A model generated the notes under the pieces. That model was not told where the DNA came from and did no database searches. It worked only from the letters and a program-made list of their open reading frames with translations. A stretch of DNA of 64,000 bases. Source: Shewanella fidelis ATCC BAA-318. GTDB taxonomy: Bacteria; Pseudomonadota; Gammaproteobacteria; Enterobacterales; Shewanellaceae. This document shows positions 45,787 through 55,316 of this stretch, piece by piece (the stretch's first letter is position 1; every line of letters starts with the position of its first letter). Where the stretch lies: NCBI RefSeq assembly GCF_000518605.1, contig NZ_JADX01000005.1, positions 124,001 to 188,000 of the forward strand, read 5' to 3'. Position numbers and translations under genes: made by a program.

Positions 45787-46839
45787 GTGCAAATTGCGAC
45801 ATTAAAGAAAACCCAAAGGATCTGGTTTGGTGCGGTGCTGGGATTAGCTGTCACCTTAGTGTTTGGTTGGTCAAATGGCATGTTCGCCGCATTACTGCCG
45901 ATGTTTGTGCTAACTCAGCTTGAACGCTGGAACAGCGGCATCATAGTGCAATTAATCGTGGCTGTGACTTGGGTTTGCTTGCAGGTTAGCTTTATCGTGG
46001 GCTTTTTTCAGCCCTATCCGCTGCTGATGACCTTAGTTGTCGCTATTTTTTTGCTGCTTAAGTGTATTGCTATGACACATAAATCCAGTTATCTGTTTGG
46101 CTATATTGGATTGTTAATGGGCTCTATCTTACTCAATTTTGCTAGTTTCTCAGCCTTTGATTTAGAAGACTTTGTGATGGGACTAATTGCCTCGGCATTG
46201 GTTACCGGGCCGATAGTTGCGCTGGCGTTTTATCTGTTTCCTGCGCCCTGCGACAAACCGCCTAGTGCTAGCCTAGCTCCGCCTCGTGAAGTGAAAACCC
46301 AGATTGATAATCAACGTAAAGATGATATCGGCATGATGCGTCAGGCTGCGCTTGGTTGGATAATCGCTATGGCGGCATTTATTTTGTTTCAAGTGGCCGA
46401 CCTTAATGATTCATTATCGGCACAGTCCTCGATCTTTATTGTACTCGCGCCGATGACATTTATTGGTTCAATGGCGGTGGCAAAAATTCGGATCTTAGGC
46501 ACGTTTTTAGGCTGTTTAGCGGGAATGATGTTACAGCTGACGCTATATAGCCTAGCGAACAATATGATTTTGTTTTTGTTGGGCTATGCCATTGCGGCAG
46601 CAGTATTTTGTCGCTGGTTGGCGATTGGCGGGGTGAAAGCTGGAATTGGCTTTTCTGCAATGTCGGCGCTTACGGTACCGTTAACCAGTAGTTTTGTACC
46701 TGAGCAACAAGATGCCTTCTTTTCTATCTGTTATCGCTTCAGTTCTATTGTGGTGGCAGTTATTGTTACCTCTTTGATGATTTGGCTAGTGCATCACTTT
46801 TTGGTGAGGCTGATACGACATAAGCCTCTAGCCGCTTAA
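45787..46839 (+). CDS. DUF2955 (FUSC-like) membrane protein
   Basis: A 350-residue inner-membrane protein with about ten helices in two blocks separated by a polar linker near residues 155-180. Position next to an HlyD adaptor and the overall layout match DUF2955 proteins, relatives of the AaeB/FUSC efflux group; export of aromatic acids or other drugs is inferred. It starts with GTG at 45787 after GGGAG. Confidence 0.85.
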   Translation: MQIATLKKTQRIWFGAVLGLAVTLVFGWSNGMFAALLPMFVLTQLERWNSGIIVQLIVAVTWVCLQVSFIVGFFQPYPLLMTLVVAIFLLLKCIAMTHKSSYLFGYIGLLMGSILLNFASFSAFDLEDFVMGLIASALVTGPIVALAFYLFPAPCDKPPSASLAPPREVKTQIDNQRKDDIGMMRQAALGWIIAMAAFILFQVADLNDSLSAQSSIFIVLAPMTFIGSMAVAKIRILGTFLGCLAGMMLQLTLYSLANNMILFLLGYAIAAAVFCRWLAIGGVKAGIGFSAMSALTVPLTSSFVPEQQDAFFSICYRFSSIVVAVIVTSLMIWLVHHFLVRLIRHKPLAA

Positions 46840-46864
46840 ATAAAGCGGCTAGACTTAAGGTTAA

Positions 46865-48472
46865 TCAAGCCTCATTCGCTACCAGCTTTGCGGTAGTTTT
46901 AGGGGCGATAAACCAAATACTATTTGGCTCTCCTTGATAGGCTCTGCGCTTTGCTTTGCGGGCGGCAGAGTAAAAGGCCACTGCAAAAACTAACGCCATA
47001 AACTCGATTAAGCCGCTATTAAAGTCAGCAGGTGTCCATGTATTTAAGCTTGGGGCCAGTATGGCGATTAAAGAGCTCAACGGGATCAGTAAACAGCTTA
47101 AAGCCAGCAGCTGTAACAAGTGGATTGCGGCAATTGCAGCCCCCCTTGCAAAGCTATAGACGATGGCTGCGAAGAAGGCGACGTAGTAACAGACCAAATA
47201 TGAGTGGTTAATTTGCTCTGTGAGTAAATATAACCATTTAGTTGCTAACATTGCACAACTCACGCCGAGTAATGAGCCTAAGCACACTCCTATTGTTAAC
47301 GATGACATAACGCCGACGCTACGACTTTGCTGTTGCTGTTTTTGGCGGCGTTTCTCTAACCAAAGCAGGTTACCGCTATAAAACAGGAATGCACCAAGCA
47401 AGCCTAAGCTAAAGTAAACCCAGCGAGTAAGCCCGCCACCATAGTTGCCGAAGTGTAGGCCAAAGAAGCTATTGACGATTTCACCGTAAATGCCGTTTTC
47501 AGCTTGATTAACAGTGGTAAACAATACGTCGAGCGTATAAGGGTTAATAAACACAAAGTCGCTATAACCGCCACGCATCACTCTGTCATTCGCCACCACT
47601 TCGGCGGCAAGAGATGGAGAAACGCTGTTGAGTTTGGCGTACTCCATAGTTTTGATCTGATAATCACTCGCTAGCTGATTAACTCGTTCGATATGGGTAT
47701 TTATCGAGGGTAACTGCTCAATTGAATAAGCGGTTTCAGACTTTGGCATCGGCTCAAACATGGTTTGCTCACCGTATACAAGTCGTAGGCCACCGTAAAA
47801 CGGATCGTGGAAAGCAAAAACCACCACTGTCCAAGCAATAATGATATGAAATGGTAGGCTGATGACACCAACCAGATTGTGGCTGTCAAGCCAAAAGCGG
47901 TTAGCGCCTTTGTGTTGTCTGAGGGCGAATAAACTTTTGACTAATGTTGGCAACAAGATAATGACCCCAGAGATCAACGCGATAAAATAAAGTAGCGCAG
48001 CTAAACCTAAAATAAGCACCCCAAGATCTTCATGGCCAACAGTGCCAGGGATCCCTGCTGTACGGTGCAGGTGGTCAATTAGCTCTCCAAGCTCGTTACT
48101 ACCACTCAGTTGTGTTGTAAGGCTACCATCATCATTTAGTGTGGCATGACGTAAACTGTCGTCTAGTCTAAATCCTCTACCGCCGCCTTTTTCATACCAA
48201 GTCATGGGTGAAGATTTATGATCGAAATGAATCGTAAAACCCTCAGTGGCCTTATCGAACTGTTTGAAAGAAGTTTGGATCAATTGATCAAGGTCTGTGT
48301 GGTCAATTGGGCTTAAATGCTGTTGAGGCGGTGTTGCCCATTGCTCTATTTGGGGTTTAAACATGGTGAGAGCACCGGCAAAAAAGGCAATAAACAATAG
48401 AAGCCCTGTGGTGATCCCTGTCCATGTGTGAATTGATTGATAGGTTCGCAATACATCTGGGCGAATTTTCAT
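46865..48472 (-). CDS. PepSY-associated membrane protein (iron-regulated type)
   Basis: A 535-residue inner-membrane protein. The N-terminus IHTWTGITTGLLLFIAFFAGALT and the paired LIDHLHRTAGIPG and FWLDSHNLVGVISLPFHIIIAW segments are the PepSY_TM signature with its His residues. Such proteins act in siderophore or ferric-ion handling, probably as membrane reductases. The start overlaps the stop of the previous gene (ATGA), so it is translationally coupled to the two small membrane genes and faces the TonB receptor divergently. Confidence 0.92.
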   Translation of the reverse strand: MKIRPDVLRTYQSIHTWTGITTGLLLFIAFFAGALTMFKPQIEQWATPPQQHLSPIDHTDLDQLIQTSFKQFDKATEGFTIHFDHKSSPMTWYEKGGGRGFRLDDSLRHATLNDDGSLTTQLSGSNELGELIDHLHRTAGIPGTVGHEDLGVLILGLAALLYFIALISGVIILLPTLVKSLFALRQHKGANRFWLDSHNLVGVISLPFHIIIAWTVVVFAFHDPFYGGLRLVYGEQTMFEPMPKSETAYSIEQLPSINTHIERVNQLASDYQIKTMEYAKLNSVSPSLAAEVVANDRVMRGGYSDFVFINPYTLDVLFTTVNQAENGIYGEIVNSFFGLHFGNYGGGLTRWVYFSLGLLGAFLFYSGNLLWLEKRRQKQQQQSRSVGVMSSLTIGVCLGSLLGVSCAMLATKWLYLLTEQINHSYLVCYYVAFFAAIVYSFARGAAIAAIHLLQLLALSCLLIPLSSLIAILAPSLNTWTPADFNSGLIEFMALVFAVAFYSAARKAKRRAYQGEPNSIWFIAPKTTAKLVANEA

Positions 48473-48768
48473 TTAAACCACCAAAAAACAAAAAATAATA
48501 GATAGATAACGCTGTTAGCACCGAGCATACAAATCAATGCAGTTTTAGCCGTGCGAAATAGAAAGCTAAAGGCCAAAATGGGAAGCCAGATAAAGCTAAT
48601 GAGCCACATATTAAATTGTACTTTCACTGGGGCATCGATGCCGCCTGGACCAAACCAAGCAAAAGTGGCGACCACACCATACGAAAATGTTAATCCAAGC
48701 AATAGGGCTATGATGCTTTTACGCCACCAATGAGGCTGGATCTTGTCTTGCTGAAGTAACCTAACCAT
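48469..48768 (-). CDS. DUF3649-like small membrane protein
   Basis: A 99-residue protein with three hydrophobic segments (KSIIALLLGLTFSYGVVAT, WLISFIWLPILAFSFLF, ALICMLGANSVIYLLFFVF). Its place between DUF3325 and PepSY is the usual one for DUF3649, and I assign it mainly by that. The start at 48768 overlaps the upstream stop by one base (TAATG), and the end overlaps the PepSY start. A longer upstream reading (to 48921) is not supported, because it would run through the previous gene. Confidence 0.75.
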   Translation of the reverse strand: MVRLLQQDKIQPHWWRKSIIALLLGLTFSYGVVATFAWFGPGGIDAPVKVQFNMWLISFIWLPILAFSFLFRTAKTALICMLGANSVIYLLFFVFWWFK

Positions 48769-49034
48769 TAACCTTCTTCTCGATCTTGAAACAGTGTTGA
48801 TAGCGGCACACAAATTAATAGCGTCATGGCGGTAAATAACCAAGTGAATACAGCTGCTGTAGGCGTGAGTAATTGATACCAGCTGAAAAATGCAAATAAC
48901 CACAAACAGCTTCCGAGCCAAGCTAATACCTTAGGCTGAGGTCGTCTAAACAGCCGTTGATGTTTACTGGTGCTGTAAATGAGTAGTGCACCGATAAGCG
49001 TTAGCAGTAGTGCTGTGAATTGAAACAGTTCCAT
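48768..49034 (-). CDS. DUF3325 family small membrane protein
   Basis: An 88-residue protein with three hydrophobic helices and a basic loop (KHQRLFRRPQPK), fitting DUF3325. It is the first gene of the minus-strand operon and sits beside the candidate Fur site shared with the TonB receptor. The role is unknown, but its association with iron-uptake genes is consistent in many Proteobacteria. Confidence 0.82.
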   Translation of the reverse strand: MELFQFTALLLTLIGALLIYSTSKHQRLFRRPQPKVLAWLGSCLWLFAFFSWYQLLTPTAAVFTWLFTAMTLLICVPLSTLFQDREEG

Positions 49035-49097
49035 TTGTTCCTCCGAAATGAATATTGCAACTTTGTGTAAAGAGTAATGTAAATGTGAATCACTATC

Positions 49098-49120
49098 AAT
49101 TGCGATTGATTATCATTTAC
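49098..49120. promoter_or_regulatory. Candidate Fur box between the PepSY operon and TonB receptor
   Basis: The stretch AATTGCGATTGATTATCATT plus TAC resembles a Fur box (GATTGATTATCATTTAC core). It lies 62 bases before the receptor and 64 before the DUF3325 gene, so iron could repress both divergent operons. Confidence 0.65.
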
Positions 49121-49181
49121 TGTAAATTGCTGCCGCAACAAATTGATGCTGGTTTTAATTACTTGTAACTAGAGGTAACCC

Positions 49182-51245
49182 ATGGAACTAAGGGTGTTTA
49201 AAAGAAGTCTTGTTGTCACGGCAATCCTTTGCAGTCCGATATTCTCTGCAGCGCATGCTGTAGAGGCTGAGTCGCAGTCAGATATTGAAGTGATCACTGT
49301 GTATGGTGAAAAGGTTGAACGTAGCCTAAAAGACACCACTTCATCAGTGGCGATTATTGATAAAGAGACCTTAGATAGCGGTCAGTATCAATCTATTTCA
49401 GCGGCTTTATCTGAGGTACCTAACATCGTTGTGACTACCGGGGCTGTTCCTGACGTTCGTGGTGTGACTGGTAACGGTAGTGCTACCGGCTTTAACTCTT
49501 TTACCGGTGGTGCCAAAGCGAGGGTTTCTACTCTGGTTGATGGTGTTGCAGAGCCTTTTGTTGCCGATCTGACAGGTGATACAGGTCTGTGGGATATCGA
49601 ACAAATTGAAGTATTTCGTGGCCCACAGTCAACCATTAATGGCCGCAATAGTATTGGCGGTACTGTGTTTATCAAAACTGCCGATCCCACCTTTGACTGG
49701 CAAGGTGCTGCGCGTATAGGTTATCGCGATCAAGATAGCTTTGTAGATAGCGCGGTGATGTTATCAGGGCCTATTCTTGAGGAGCAGCTAGCTTTTCGTA
49801 TTACCGGACAAAATGTTACAGGTAACACTTATAACAAAGGTGAAGTTTACCCTAGCAATCCAAAAACATTTGATCAAAATGAGCTAAATACCAATCGTTG
49901 GCGTGGTAAGTTGTTGTGGCAACCAGCAGGTCTTGAAGATTTAAGCGTAAAGTACAGTTTTGCTTATAACGATGAAAAAGGTGACTCAGGGCGTAACTAT
50001 TTTAAAGGTGATGATCCTTGGGCATATGAGCCTATTTTCCAGCGTTACATAAAAACCAAATCCAATACCCATTCGGTTCATTTCGATTACCAGTTAAGCG
50101 CTGATCACGCGTTGGATCTATTAGTTGCTTATATGGATTACGACTGGGGTTTTGATTCGTACGAGCCAGTTGCGACAGATGAGGCAACTGTAGCAATGAA
50201 AGACACAAGCTATACCGTTGATGGTAAATATAGTTTTGGTTTAACTGACCGAGATTTCAATGGCTTCATTGGTCTTGCTTATTATAAGCGTAAGCAAGAT
50301 TTTAGCAGCGTTGGCGGTTTTAGTTACGGTGGTGATGACAGCAGTACTTCGTCTTCAATTTACGGTGAGCTGACGTTTGCATTGGCCGATAAATGGTGGT
50401 TAACAGCTGGTGGTCGTGTTATGCGCGATGAACAAACTCGAAATTTTGCGATGCAGTTTCGTGGTAGCAGCGTAGATGAAATTTTGGACAAAGCCAAAAC
50501 CGTGGCATTACCAAAACTGGTCCTGCAATACGCCCTTAGCGATAGCACAACGCTAGCCCTAAGTGGTCGTCAGGGGTACAACGCTGGTGGCGGTGCATTA
50601 GCACTAACTCCGGGTGGTGGGGATTACTACTATTACGATGAAGAGTCTGTTGATACTTATGAATTAAGCTCGCGTAGCAGCTTTGATAATAGCAACGTGA
50701 GTTTAAATGCAAACTTGTTCTACAACGACTATGACGGCTATCAAGCGTCGAATAGCTTAAGACGGATCACTAATATTGATAAAGCCGTCACCTATGGTTT
50801 AGAGCTTGAGTTTATCGCTATGCTAGGCAGTGATTGGCAACTGGTATCGGGGGCTGGTTGGCTAGAGTCAGAGATCAAACAGGCCGATCCGAGTTACGGC
50901 GATATTATTGGTAATGAGCTAAATTCAGCGCCGAACTTTACGGCTAATTTAGGACTGAAATATTGGTTTAACGATGAATTGACCTTTGGCATATCTGGTA
51001 ATTATGTTGATGAATATTATGCCGACATTGCCAACACGCCTGAACGGGTTGCCGGAGATTACGTTGTTAGTCGTTTAAATATTGATTACCAAACAGATCA
51101 ATGGCGCATCAGTGCCTTTGTAAACAACTTATTCGATGAAAAAGCGCTAACGGTTAAAGAACCACCGGGACGTGGCTATGACCATGGTTACGCAGCTGTT
51201 GTTGACCCTCGTAATATTGGTGTCTCAGTGATGTATAGTTTTTAA
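49182..51245 (+). CDS. TonB-dependent outer-membrane receptor
   Basis: A 687-residue receptor. A signal peptide (about 1-26) is followed by a TonB box IEVITVYG (residues 35-42), then a plug domain with VPNIVVTTGAVPDVRGVT and RGPQSTINGRNSIGGTVFI, and a beta-barrel ending in GVSVMYSF. The plug and barrel plan is that of iron-siderophore receptors, and the divergent PepSY operon and Fur-like site support iron. The specific ligand cannot be told. Confidence 0.94.
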   Translation: MELRVFKRSLVVTAILCSPIFSAAHAVEAESQSDIEVITVYGEKVERSLKDTTSSVAIIDKETLDSGQYQSISAALSEVPNIVVTTGAVPDVRGVTGNGSATGFNSFTGGAKARVSTLVDGVAEPFVADLTGDTGLWDIEQIEVFRGPQSTINGRNSIGGTVFIKTADPTFDWQGAARIGYRDQDSFVDSAVMLSGPILEEQLAFRITGQNVTGNTYNKGEVYPSNPKTFDQNELNTNRWRGKLLWQPAGLEDLSVKYSFAYNDEKGDSGRNYFKGDDPWAYEPIFQRYIKTKSNTHSVHFDYQLSADHALDLLVAYMDYDWGFDSYEPVATDEATVAMKDTSYTVDGKYSFGLTDRDFNGFIGLAYYKRKQDFSSVGGFSYGGDDSSTSSSIYGELTFALADKWWLTAGGRVMRDEQTRNFAMQFRGSSVDEILDKAKTVALPKLVLQYALSDSTTLALSGRQGYNAGGGALALTPGGGDYYYYDEESVDTYELSSRSSFDNSNVSLNANLFYNDYDGYQASNSLRRITNIDKAVTYGLELEFIAMLGSDWQLVSGAGWLESEIKQADPSYGDIIGNELNSAPNFTANLGLKYWFNDELTFGISGNYVDEYYADIANTPERVAGDYVVSRLNIDYQTDQWRISAFVNNLFDEKALTVKEPPGRGYDHGYAAVVDPRNIGVSVMYSF

Positions 51246-51261
51246 CTGCAGAATTAATGTT

Positions 51262-51288
51262 AAAAAGGAAGCCGAGGCTTCCTTTTTT
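51262..51288. terminator. Bidirectional terminator after the TonB receptor
   Basis: AAAAAGGAAGCC and GGCTTCCTTTTTT pair with a 2-nt loop core; T and A runs suit both convergent genes. Confidence 0.85.
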
Positions 51289-51310
51289 CATTGATTTAAA
51301 AGTATCAAGT

Positions 51311-52561
51311 TTACGAGATACTTTCAGATGTTGTTAACGATATTGGTTTTCTGCCAGAGAGGATAACCTCATCTTTTGCTGCAAGCCAAGCAAATCCGCC
51401 CCAGAATAAACTGCATATCGCGCAGATCATTAAAGGTAATTGCCAGCTAGCCGTTTGTTCATGTAACTCGCCCATAATCATCGGCCCGGTCGCAGCAACA
51501 AGATAGCCTGAAAATTGCGCCATACCTGATAGCGCTGCGGCTTGTTTGGCTGTTGAGGTTCGCAGGCTAATGAGTGTTAGTGCCACAATAAAGCCACCGC
51601 CAGCGCCAAAACCAAAGAGTACTGCCCATAACATTGCCATATGTGGCATGACGATAAGGCCAATGATTGCGATAAATGCCATAAAAGTAAGGCTGAAGCT
51701 CAGTAGACGTTTGTCTTTGAGTTTGCTCATAAAAGGGATGAGCACCAAGGCTGGCACCGCAGTAAATAGTTGTAATACGCCATGAACCACTCCAGCTTGA
51801 TGATGGCTATAACCATTGTCGACTAAAATAGTGGGTAACCAACTGATAAATATGTACATCAAGAAAGAGTTTAATGCCAAAAATAGCGTGATGTGCCAAG
51901 CACTTGCCTCGCGCCATAGGTAACTATGACTATCCACTTGTTCAGTGTCTTTGGTTGGCACATTGTGATGACTCATTTGCGGTAACCATAGCAAAATCGC
52001 GATGATAGGAAACAGCAATAAGCAGCCTAATGAAAATGCCCAGCTAGGAATAAAACTCACTGAAAACTGGCTTGCTAAATCGCTTAGAGGAATGGCTAAA
52101 CCAGCGCTTATGGCTGAGCCTGCTCCCATCATTAATACATAAATTGAAGTGACTATAGCAATGTGTGTCGGAAAGTCGCGTTTGACTAAACTTGGTAGTA
52201 GCACATTCGCAATGGCGATACCTGCAGCAATCACCGTTGTGCCAACATATAGTCCGAGCGCATTACCTGCTGAGCGCACCAATAAACCAGCAACGATAAA
52301 TAATAGCGCCAGCATCAATGCTTGTTCTAAACCACGCTTAGTACCGATTTTAGAGGCTACTGGTGAGAAAAAAGCAAAAACTAATAGCGGTAATGTCGTT
52401 AGCATACCGGCTTGAGTTGCAGATAAGTGTAACTCGTTGCTAATAGCATCGAGTAATGGCCCAACTCCAGTGATAGGGCTGCGCAAGCTAATTGCAATTA
52501 ACAATATGCCGAGAACTAATAATGCTTTGCTTGCAATGGGAGAAGAGGACTTTAACGTCAT
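51311..52561 (-). CDS. CynX/NimT-family MFS transporter
   Basis: A 416-residue MFS protein with twelve helices. The opening LRSPITGVGPLLDAISNEL and the TVIAAGIAIANVLLPSLVKRDF segment are the CynX/NimT signature. E. coli NimT (YeaN) exports 2-nitroimidazole. The divergent AraC-type gene 100 bases away parallels the E. coli NimR-NimT arrangement, so a similar drug-export function is plausible but the substrate here is unproven. Confidence 0.9.
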   Translation of the reverse strand: MTLKSSSPIASKALLVLGILLIAISLRSPITGVGPLLDAISNELHLSATQAGMLTTLPLLVFAFFSPVASKIGTKRGLEQALMLALLFIVAGLLVRSAGNALGLYVGTTVIAAGIAIANVLLPSLVKRDFPTHIAIVTSIYVLMMGAGSAISAGLAIPLSDLASQFSVSFIPSWAFSLGCLLLFPIIAILLWLPQMSHHNVPTKDTEQVDSHSYLWREASAWHITLFLALNSFLMYIFISWLPTILVDNGYSHHQAGVVHGVLQLFTAVPALVLIPFMSKLKDKRLLSFSLTFMAFIAIIGLIVMPHMAMLWAVLFGFGAGGGFIVALTLISLRTSTAKQAAALSGMAQFSGYLVAATGPMIMGELHEQTASWQLPLMICAICSLFWGGFAWLAAKDEVILSGRKPISLTTSESIS

Positions 52562-52661
52562 TACCAGCTCCTAAGTATTTATAAAAGCGTGCTAGCTTAC
52601 GCTTCTAATAGATTGCTGAATTGAGCTATAGTGACTTATTGTTGCTAAAAACGGTCAAGGT

Positions 52662-53447
52662 ATGCAGTCTATTCTCGCTTCGATGCCAGGTTTTGATTCT
52701 GATGATTACCCACAAGCCGTGGTGGCTACTCGGTTAATTGCTGAAGAAGAGTATGCAGAAACACCATTTCATCGCCACCGTAAGTGTCAGTTAGTGCTGG
52801 CGCTTAATGGTTACGTAAAATGTAAGATTGCGGATGCGATCTGGATGGTGCCGCCTAACTGTGCTGTGTGGATCCCAAGTCAGGTGCCCCATAGTAACTT
52901 AGTCTCTAAAGACGCCAATGTGTGTATGCTATTTGTTGATCCGAGTATCGAAGGTATGCCAGCTTCGAGCTGTACTCTGTCTATTACACCATTACTCAGA
53001 GAGCTAATCGCCCACCTCACAACGCTTGAGCAAAATTATAGCAAACACAGTGTCGCTGATAAGCTGGTGGATGTATTGATCGATCAATTGCGACTCATGC
53101 CTAGGGAGCATTTTGATTTCCCATTACCAATTGAACCTAGGTTAAACATGATTGCGCAGCGCTTGTTATCAGCCCCTGAAGACAGGCGAACAGTATCGCA
53201 ATGGGCAAGTGAATATGCCATGAGTGAGCGAACCCTCTCTCGTTTAGTTAAAAATGAGATTGGTCTTACGTTTGGTCGTTGGCGAGGCCAATTACATATT
53301 GTATTGGCGCTGCAAAAGCTCGCCGTCGGCGAAACAGTGCAGCGTATCGCCGAAGATCTTGGTTATGAATCTGTCAGTGCTTTCATTACGTTTTTTAAAA
53401 AGACACTCGGCAAATCGCCTAAGCAATATATGAAACACAAAGACTAG
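52662..53447 (+). CDS. AraC-family regulator, NimR-like
   Basis: A 261-residue regulator with an N-terminal cupin (FHRHRKCQLVLALNGYVKC, His37 and His39; WIPSQVPHSN) and a C-terminal double helix-turn-helix (WASEYAMSERTLSRLVKNE; VQRIAEDLGYESVSAFITFF). The YeaM/NimR group has this plan. It is divergent from the CynX/NimT-like transporter, which it probably controls. A start at ATG 52662 has only a weak ribosome site. Confidence 0.92.
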   Translation: MQSILASMPGFDSDDYPQAVVATRLIAEEEYAETPFHRHRKCQLVLALNGYVKCKIADAIWMVPPNCAVWIPSQVPHSNLVSKDANVCMLFVDPSIEGMPASSCTLSITPLLRELIAHLTTLEQNYSKHSVADKLVDVLIDQLRLMPREHFDFPLPIEPRLNMIAQRLLSAPEDRRTVSQWASEYAMSERTLSRLVKNEIGLTFGRWRGQLHIVLALQKLAVGETVQRIAEDLGYESVSAFITFFKKTLGKSPKQYMKHKD

Positions 53448-53479
53448 CTGAGTAAGTCCGAGCGATCTGTGTTTTCAAA

Positions 53480-53767
53480 TTAAAGCCTAATGGTTTCTTT
53501 ATAGTTACCGCTGTAGGGTAAACCACACATTTCATCGTATGCGGTTTGATACTCTAGTTCAGCGACTTGGTATTGATGGCTGCGCAGTAGTTGCTTAGCT
53601 TGCGCAAGGGAGTTTACGCATTGAACACTTGTCTCTTCGTTGAGCTGAGTAAAATTATTATTTATATCAATACAGCCAACTAAATAATGAGTTGCATCTG
53701 CGATACCAATGATTTTTGCTTGAGGATCTGCGTGGGTTGCCGTCGTTACCATTTGAGATTGATTCAT
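53480..53767 (-). CDS. DUF6482-like protein
   Basis: A 95-residue soluble protein of unknown function. The ending ELEYQTAYDEMCGLPYSG is the part I associate with DUF6482. ATG 53767 is chosen because AAGGAG lies six bases upstream; a longer frame to 53839 has no support. It converges on the AraC gene. Confidence 0.75.
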   Translation of the reverse strand: MNQSQMVTTATHADPQAKIIGIADATHYLVGCIDINNNFTQLNEETSVQCVNSLAQAKQLLRSHQYQVAELEYQTAYDEMCGLPYSGNYKETIRL

Positions 53768-53926
53768 ATGCCGCTCCTTGTGGTTTTTTTGCACTACGTT
53801 AAACCTCAGGAAACGGTTTAAATAATCGGCAACTATCAAGATTAACTAAGTTTAAAAGTCGCTAGATAATTATCTAGGTATACTAGCCGCAATGGCTTAT
53901 TAGCCTTTGTTTTTTGGAGTATTAAT

Positions 53927-54451
53927 ATGCAGTTAAAGACAGTTGTTCCGGCCGTTGTAGCATTAGGTCTAAGTGGTTGTGGTTATTTCGGTGGCGATGA
54001 AAAGCAACAATTAGAGCAAGCTTGGCTTGCTAAAGATGAACAATTGCAGCAAGTTATTGAGCAGATCCGCAGCCAAGGTATTGATGCTGTAGCCAAAGGC
54101 GCCGCAGCGGGCAGTGTTGCCGCTTGTGTTGCGGGTAAGCTAGAGATGGATCCGCTAGGTGAACTCGTTAATGTTGAGGGCGCGTTAGTTGAATCAGCGA
54201 AAATCGCAGAGTTAATGAGCGAGCTTGAAGGTTTGCTGGAGCAGGACTTTAGCCTAGAGAATATGTCGAGTTTGCTGCAAAAAGGCGCAGATGCGGCGGC
54301 TTATGCTAAGCAAATTATTGCTGATCAAGGCATCGAAAAAGGCTTAGCGCACATTGAGCAAATGGCCACGGCAAGTGAAGAGTTTGCGAGCCAAGATCTA
54401 GGAGCACATTTCCAGCAGTTACTGAGTGAATGCCAGCAGCAAGCCAATTAG
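53927..54451 (+). CDS. Lipoprotein of unknown function
   Basis: A 174-residue lipoprotein with lipobox LSGC (Cys18), then an almost entirely helical, Gln/Glu/Ala-rich body (EQAWLAKDEQLQQVIEQIRS; AAAYAKQIIADQGIEKGL), with two further Cys. I do not recognise the family. A small envelope lipoprotein with a helical bundle is the most that can be said. It is closed by a terminator. Confidence 0.8.
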   Translation: MQLKTVVPAVVALGLSGCGYFGGDEKQQLEQAWLAKDEQLQQVIEQIRSQGIDAVAKGAAAGSVAACVAGKLEMDPLGELVNVEGALVESAKIAELMSELEGLLEQDFSLENMSSLLQKGADAAAYAKQIIADQGIEKGLAHIEQMATASEEFASQDLGAHFQQLLSECQQQAN

Positions 54452-54473
54452 CATTGAACTTGAAGTGAATAGT

Positions 54474-54505
54474 AAATGACCACATTTTATGTGGTCATTT
54501 CTGTT
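54474..54505 (+). terminator. Terminator after the lipoprotein gene
   Basis: AAATGACCACAT and ATGTGGTCATTT pair around a short T loop, followed by CTGTTTT. The A-rich left arm may also help the convergent gene. Confidence 0.8.
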
Positions 54506-54514
54506 TTAACGCGA

Positions 54515-54901
54515 TTACTTTTTACGCCCTAGTACTTTCACGCCGGCTTTTGAGCCATCTGAGTTACCGAAGACTTCGAGTTTTTTCACACAACGACGGT
54601 AGCCAAACCCTCTCCAGTCAGTGTATTGGTCTTCTTTAAGATCACGGTGAAAGTGAATGGTCTTGGTATTGCCGTTGTTAAAGGTCACTTTAATTCTTTC
54701 TAAGTGCAGATCGCGCTCAGCTTTTACACGGATAGCATCTGTTTTTCGACAAATTAGTAGAGGAATTTTGGCACCGTGATCACCACCGCTTAATAAAATA
54801 GTGCGACCTAAAGTAATTTGTTCATCAGCCTTAGCGACATTGCTAACAGCCAGCATGCTTGCGACCACCATTAGGCCAGCTAGAAGGGATTTGCGATTCA
54901 T
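54515..54901 (-). CDS. YaaI/DUF2541-like periplasmic protein
   Basis: A 128-residue secreted protein: signal peptide ending near ...NVAKA, residue 25, and two Cys (in ICRKTD and YRRCVKK) spaced as in E. coli YaaI (UPF0412/DUF2541), where they probably form a disulfide. Shared phrases are ITLGRTILLSG, LKEDQYTDWRGF and RRCVKKLEVFG. Function unknown. Confidence 0.85.
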   Translation of the reverse strand: MNRKSLLAGLMVVASMLAVSNVAKADEQITLGRTILLSGGDHGAKIPLLICRKTDAIRVKAERDLHLERIKVTFNNGNTKTIHFHRDLKEDQYTDWRGFGYRRCVKKLEVFGNSDGSKAGVKVLGRKK

Positions 54902-55316
54902 ATATTAATACTGTGATTTAAAAGGGCGGCTAAATTAGTGCTTTGTTTGCGTTAGTGCTAGCTTATCTTGAATGAATTTTGATCTAGCTTGCATTTTTTA
55001 ATGAGTCATTACCTTGTGTTGGCCGCTAACTTACACACGGAGTTAAGTTGGCTTTAAGCACCTGGCAGCGGCTTGTTGCTTTTTTTAGTATTTAACTCGA
55101 TGTTTGTGTGAATAAAGCCTGATTAAAGTGTTGCAAGTTGTCTTGTTACTGGTTAAATCAACTGTTATTTGTCAAAAAAAACGAATTTATTCAACGTGAC
55201 TTAGCTCATGTTTTGCGTCAACATATGAGCGTTAAAGAAGTGAAACTTAAATTAGTGTTTAGCGCTATTGAGCCATTAAGTGAGCAATGTAGTCGCGCCT
55301 TGTGAGGAATCAAATA
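54902..55316. other. Intergenic region with inverted repeat upstream of ndh
   Basis: About 415 bases with no gene. GCTCATGTT and AACATATGAGC (55204-55230) form an inverted repeat with a two-base bulge about 87 bases before ndh; it may be an operator or hairpin. No other clear feature. Confidence 0.5.

Noticed and set aside
48769-48921. A longer N-terminus for the DUF3649-like gene
   Set aside because: It would overlap the DUF3325 gene for 150 bases in another frame; the TAATG junction at 48768 explains the start.
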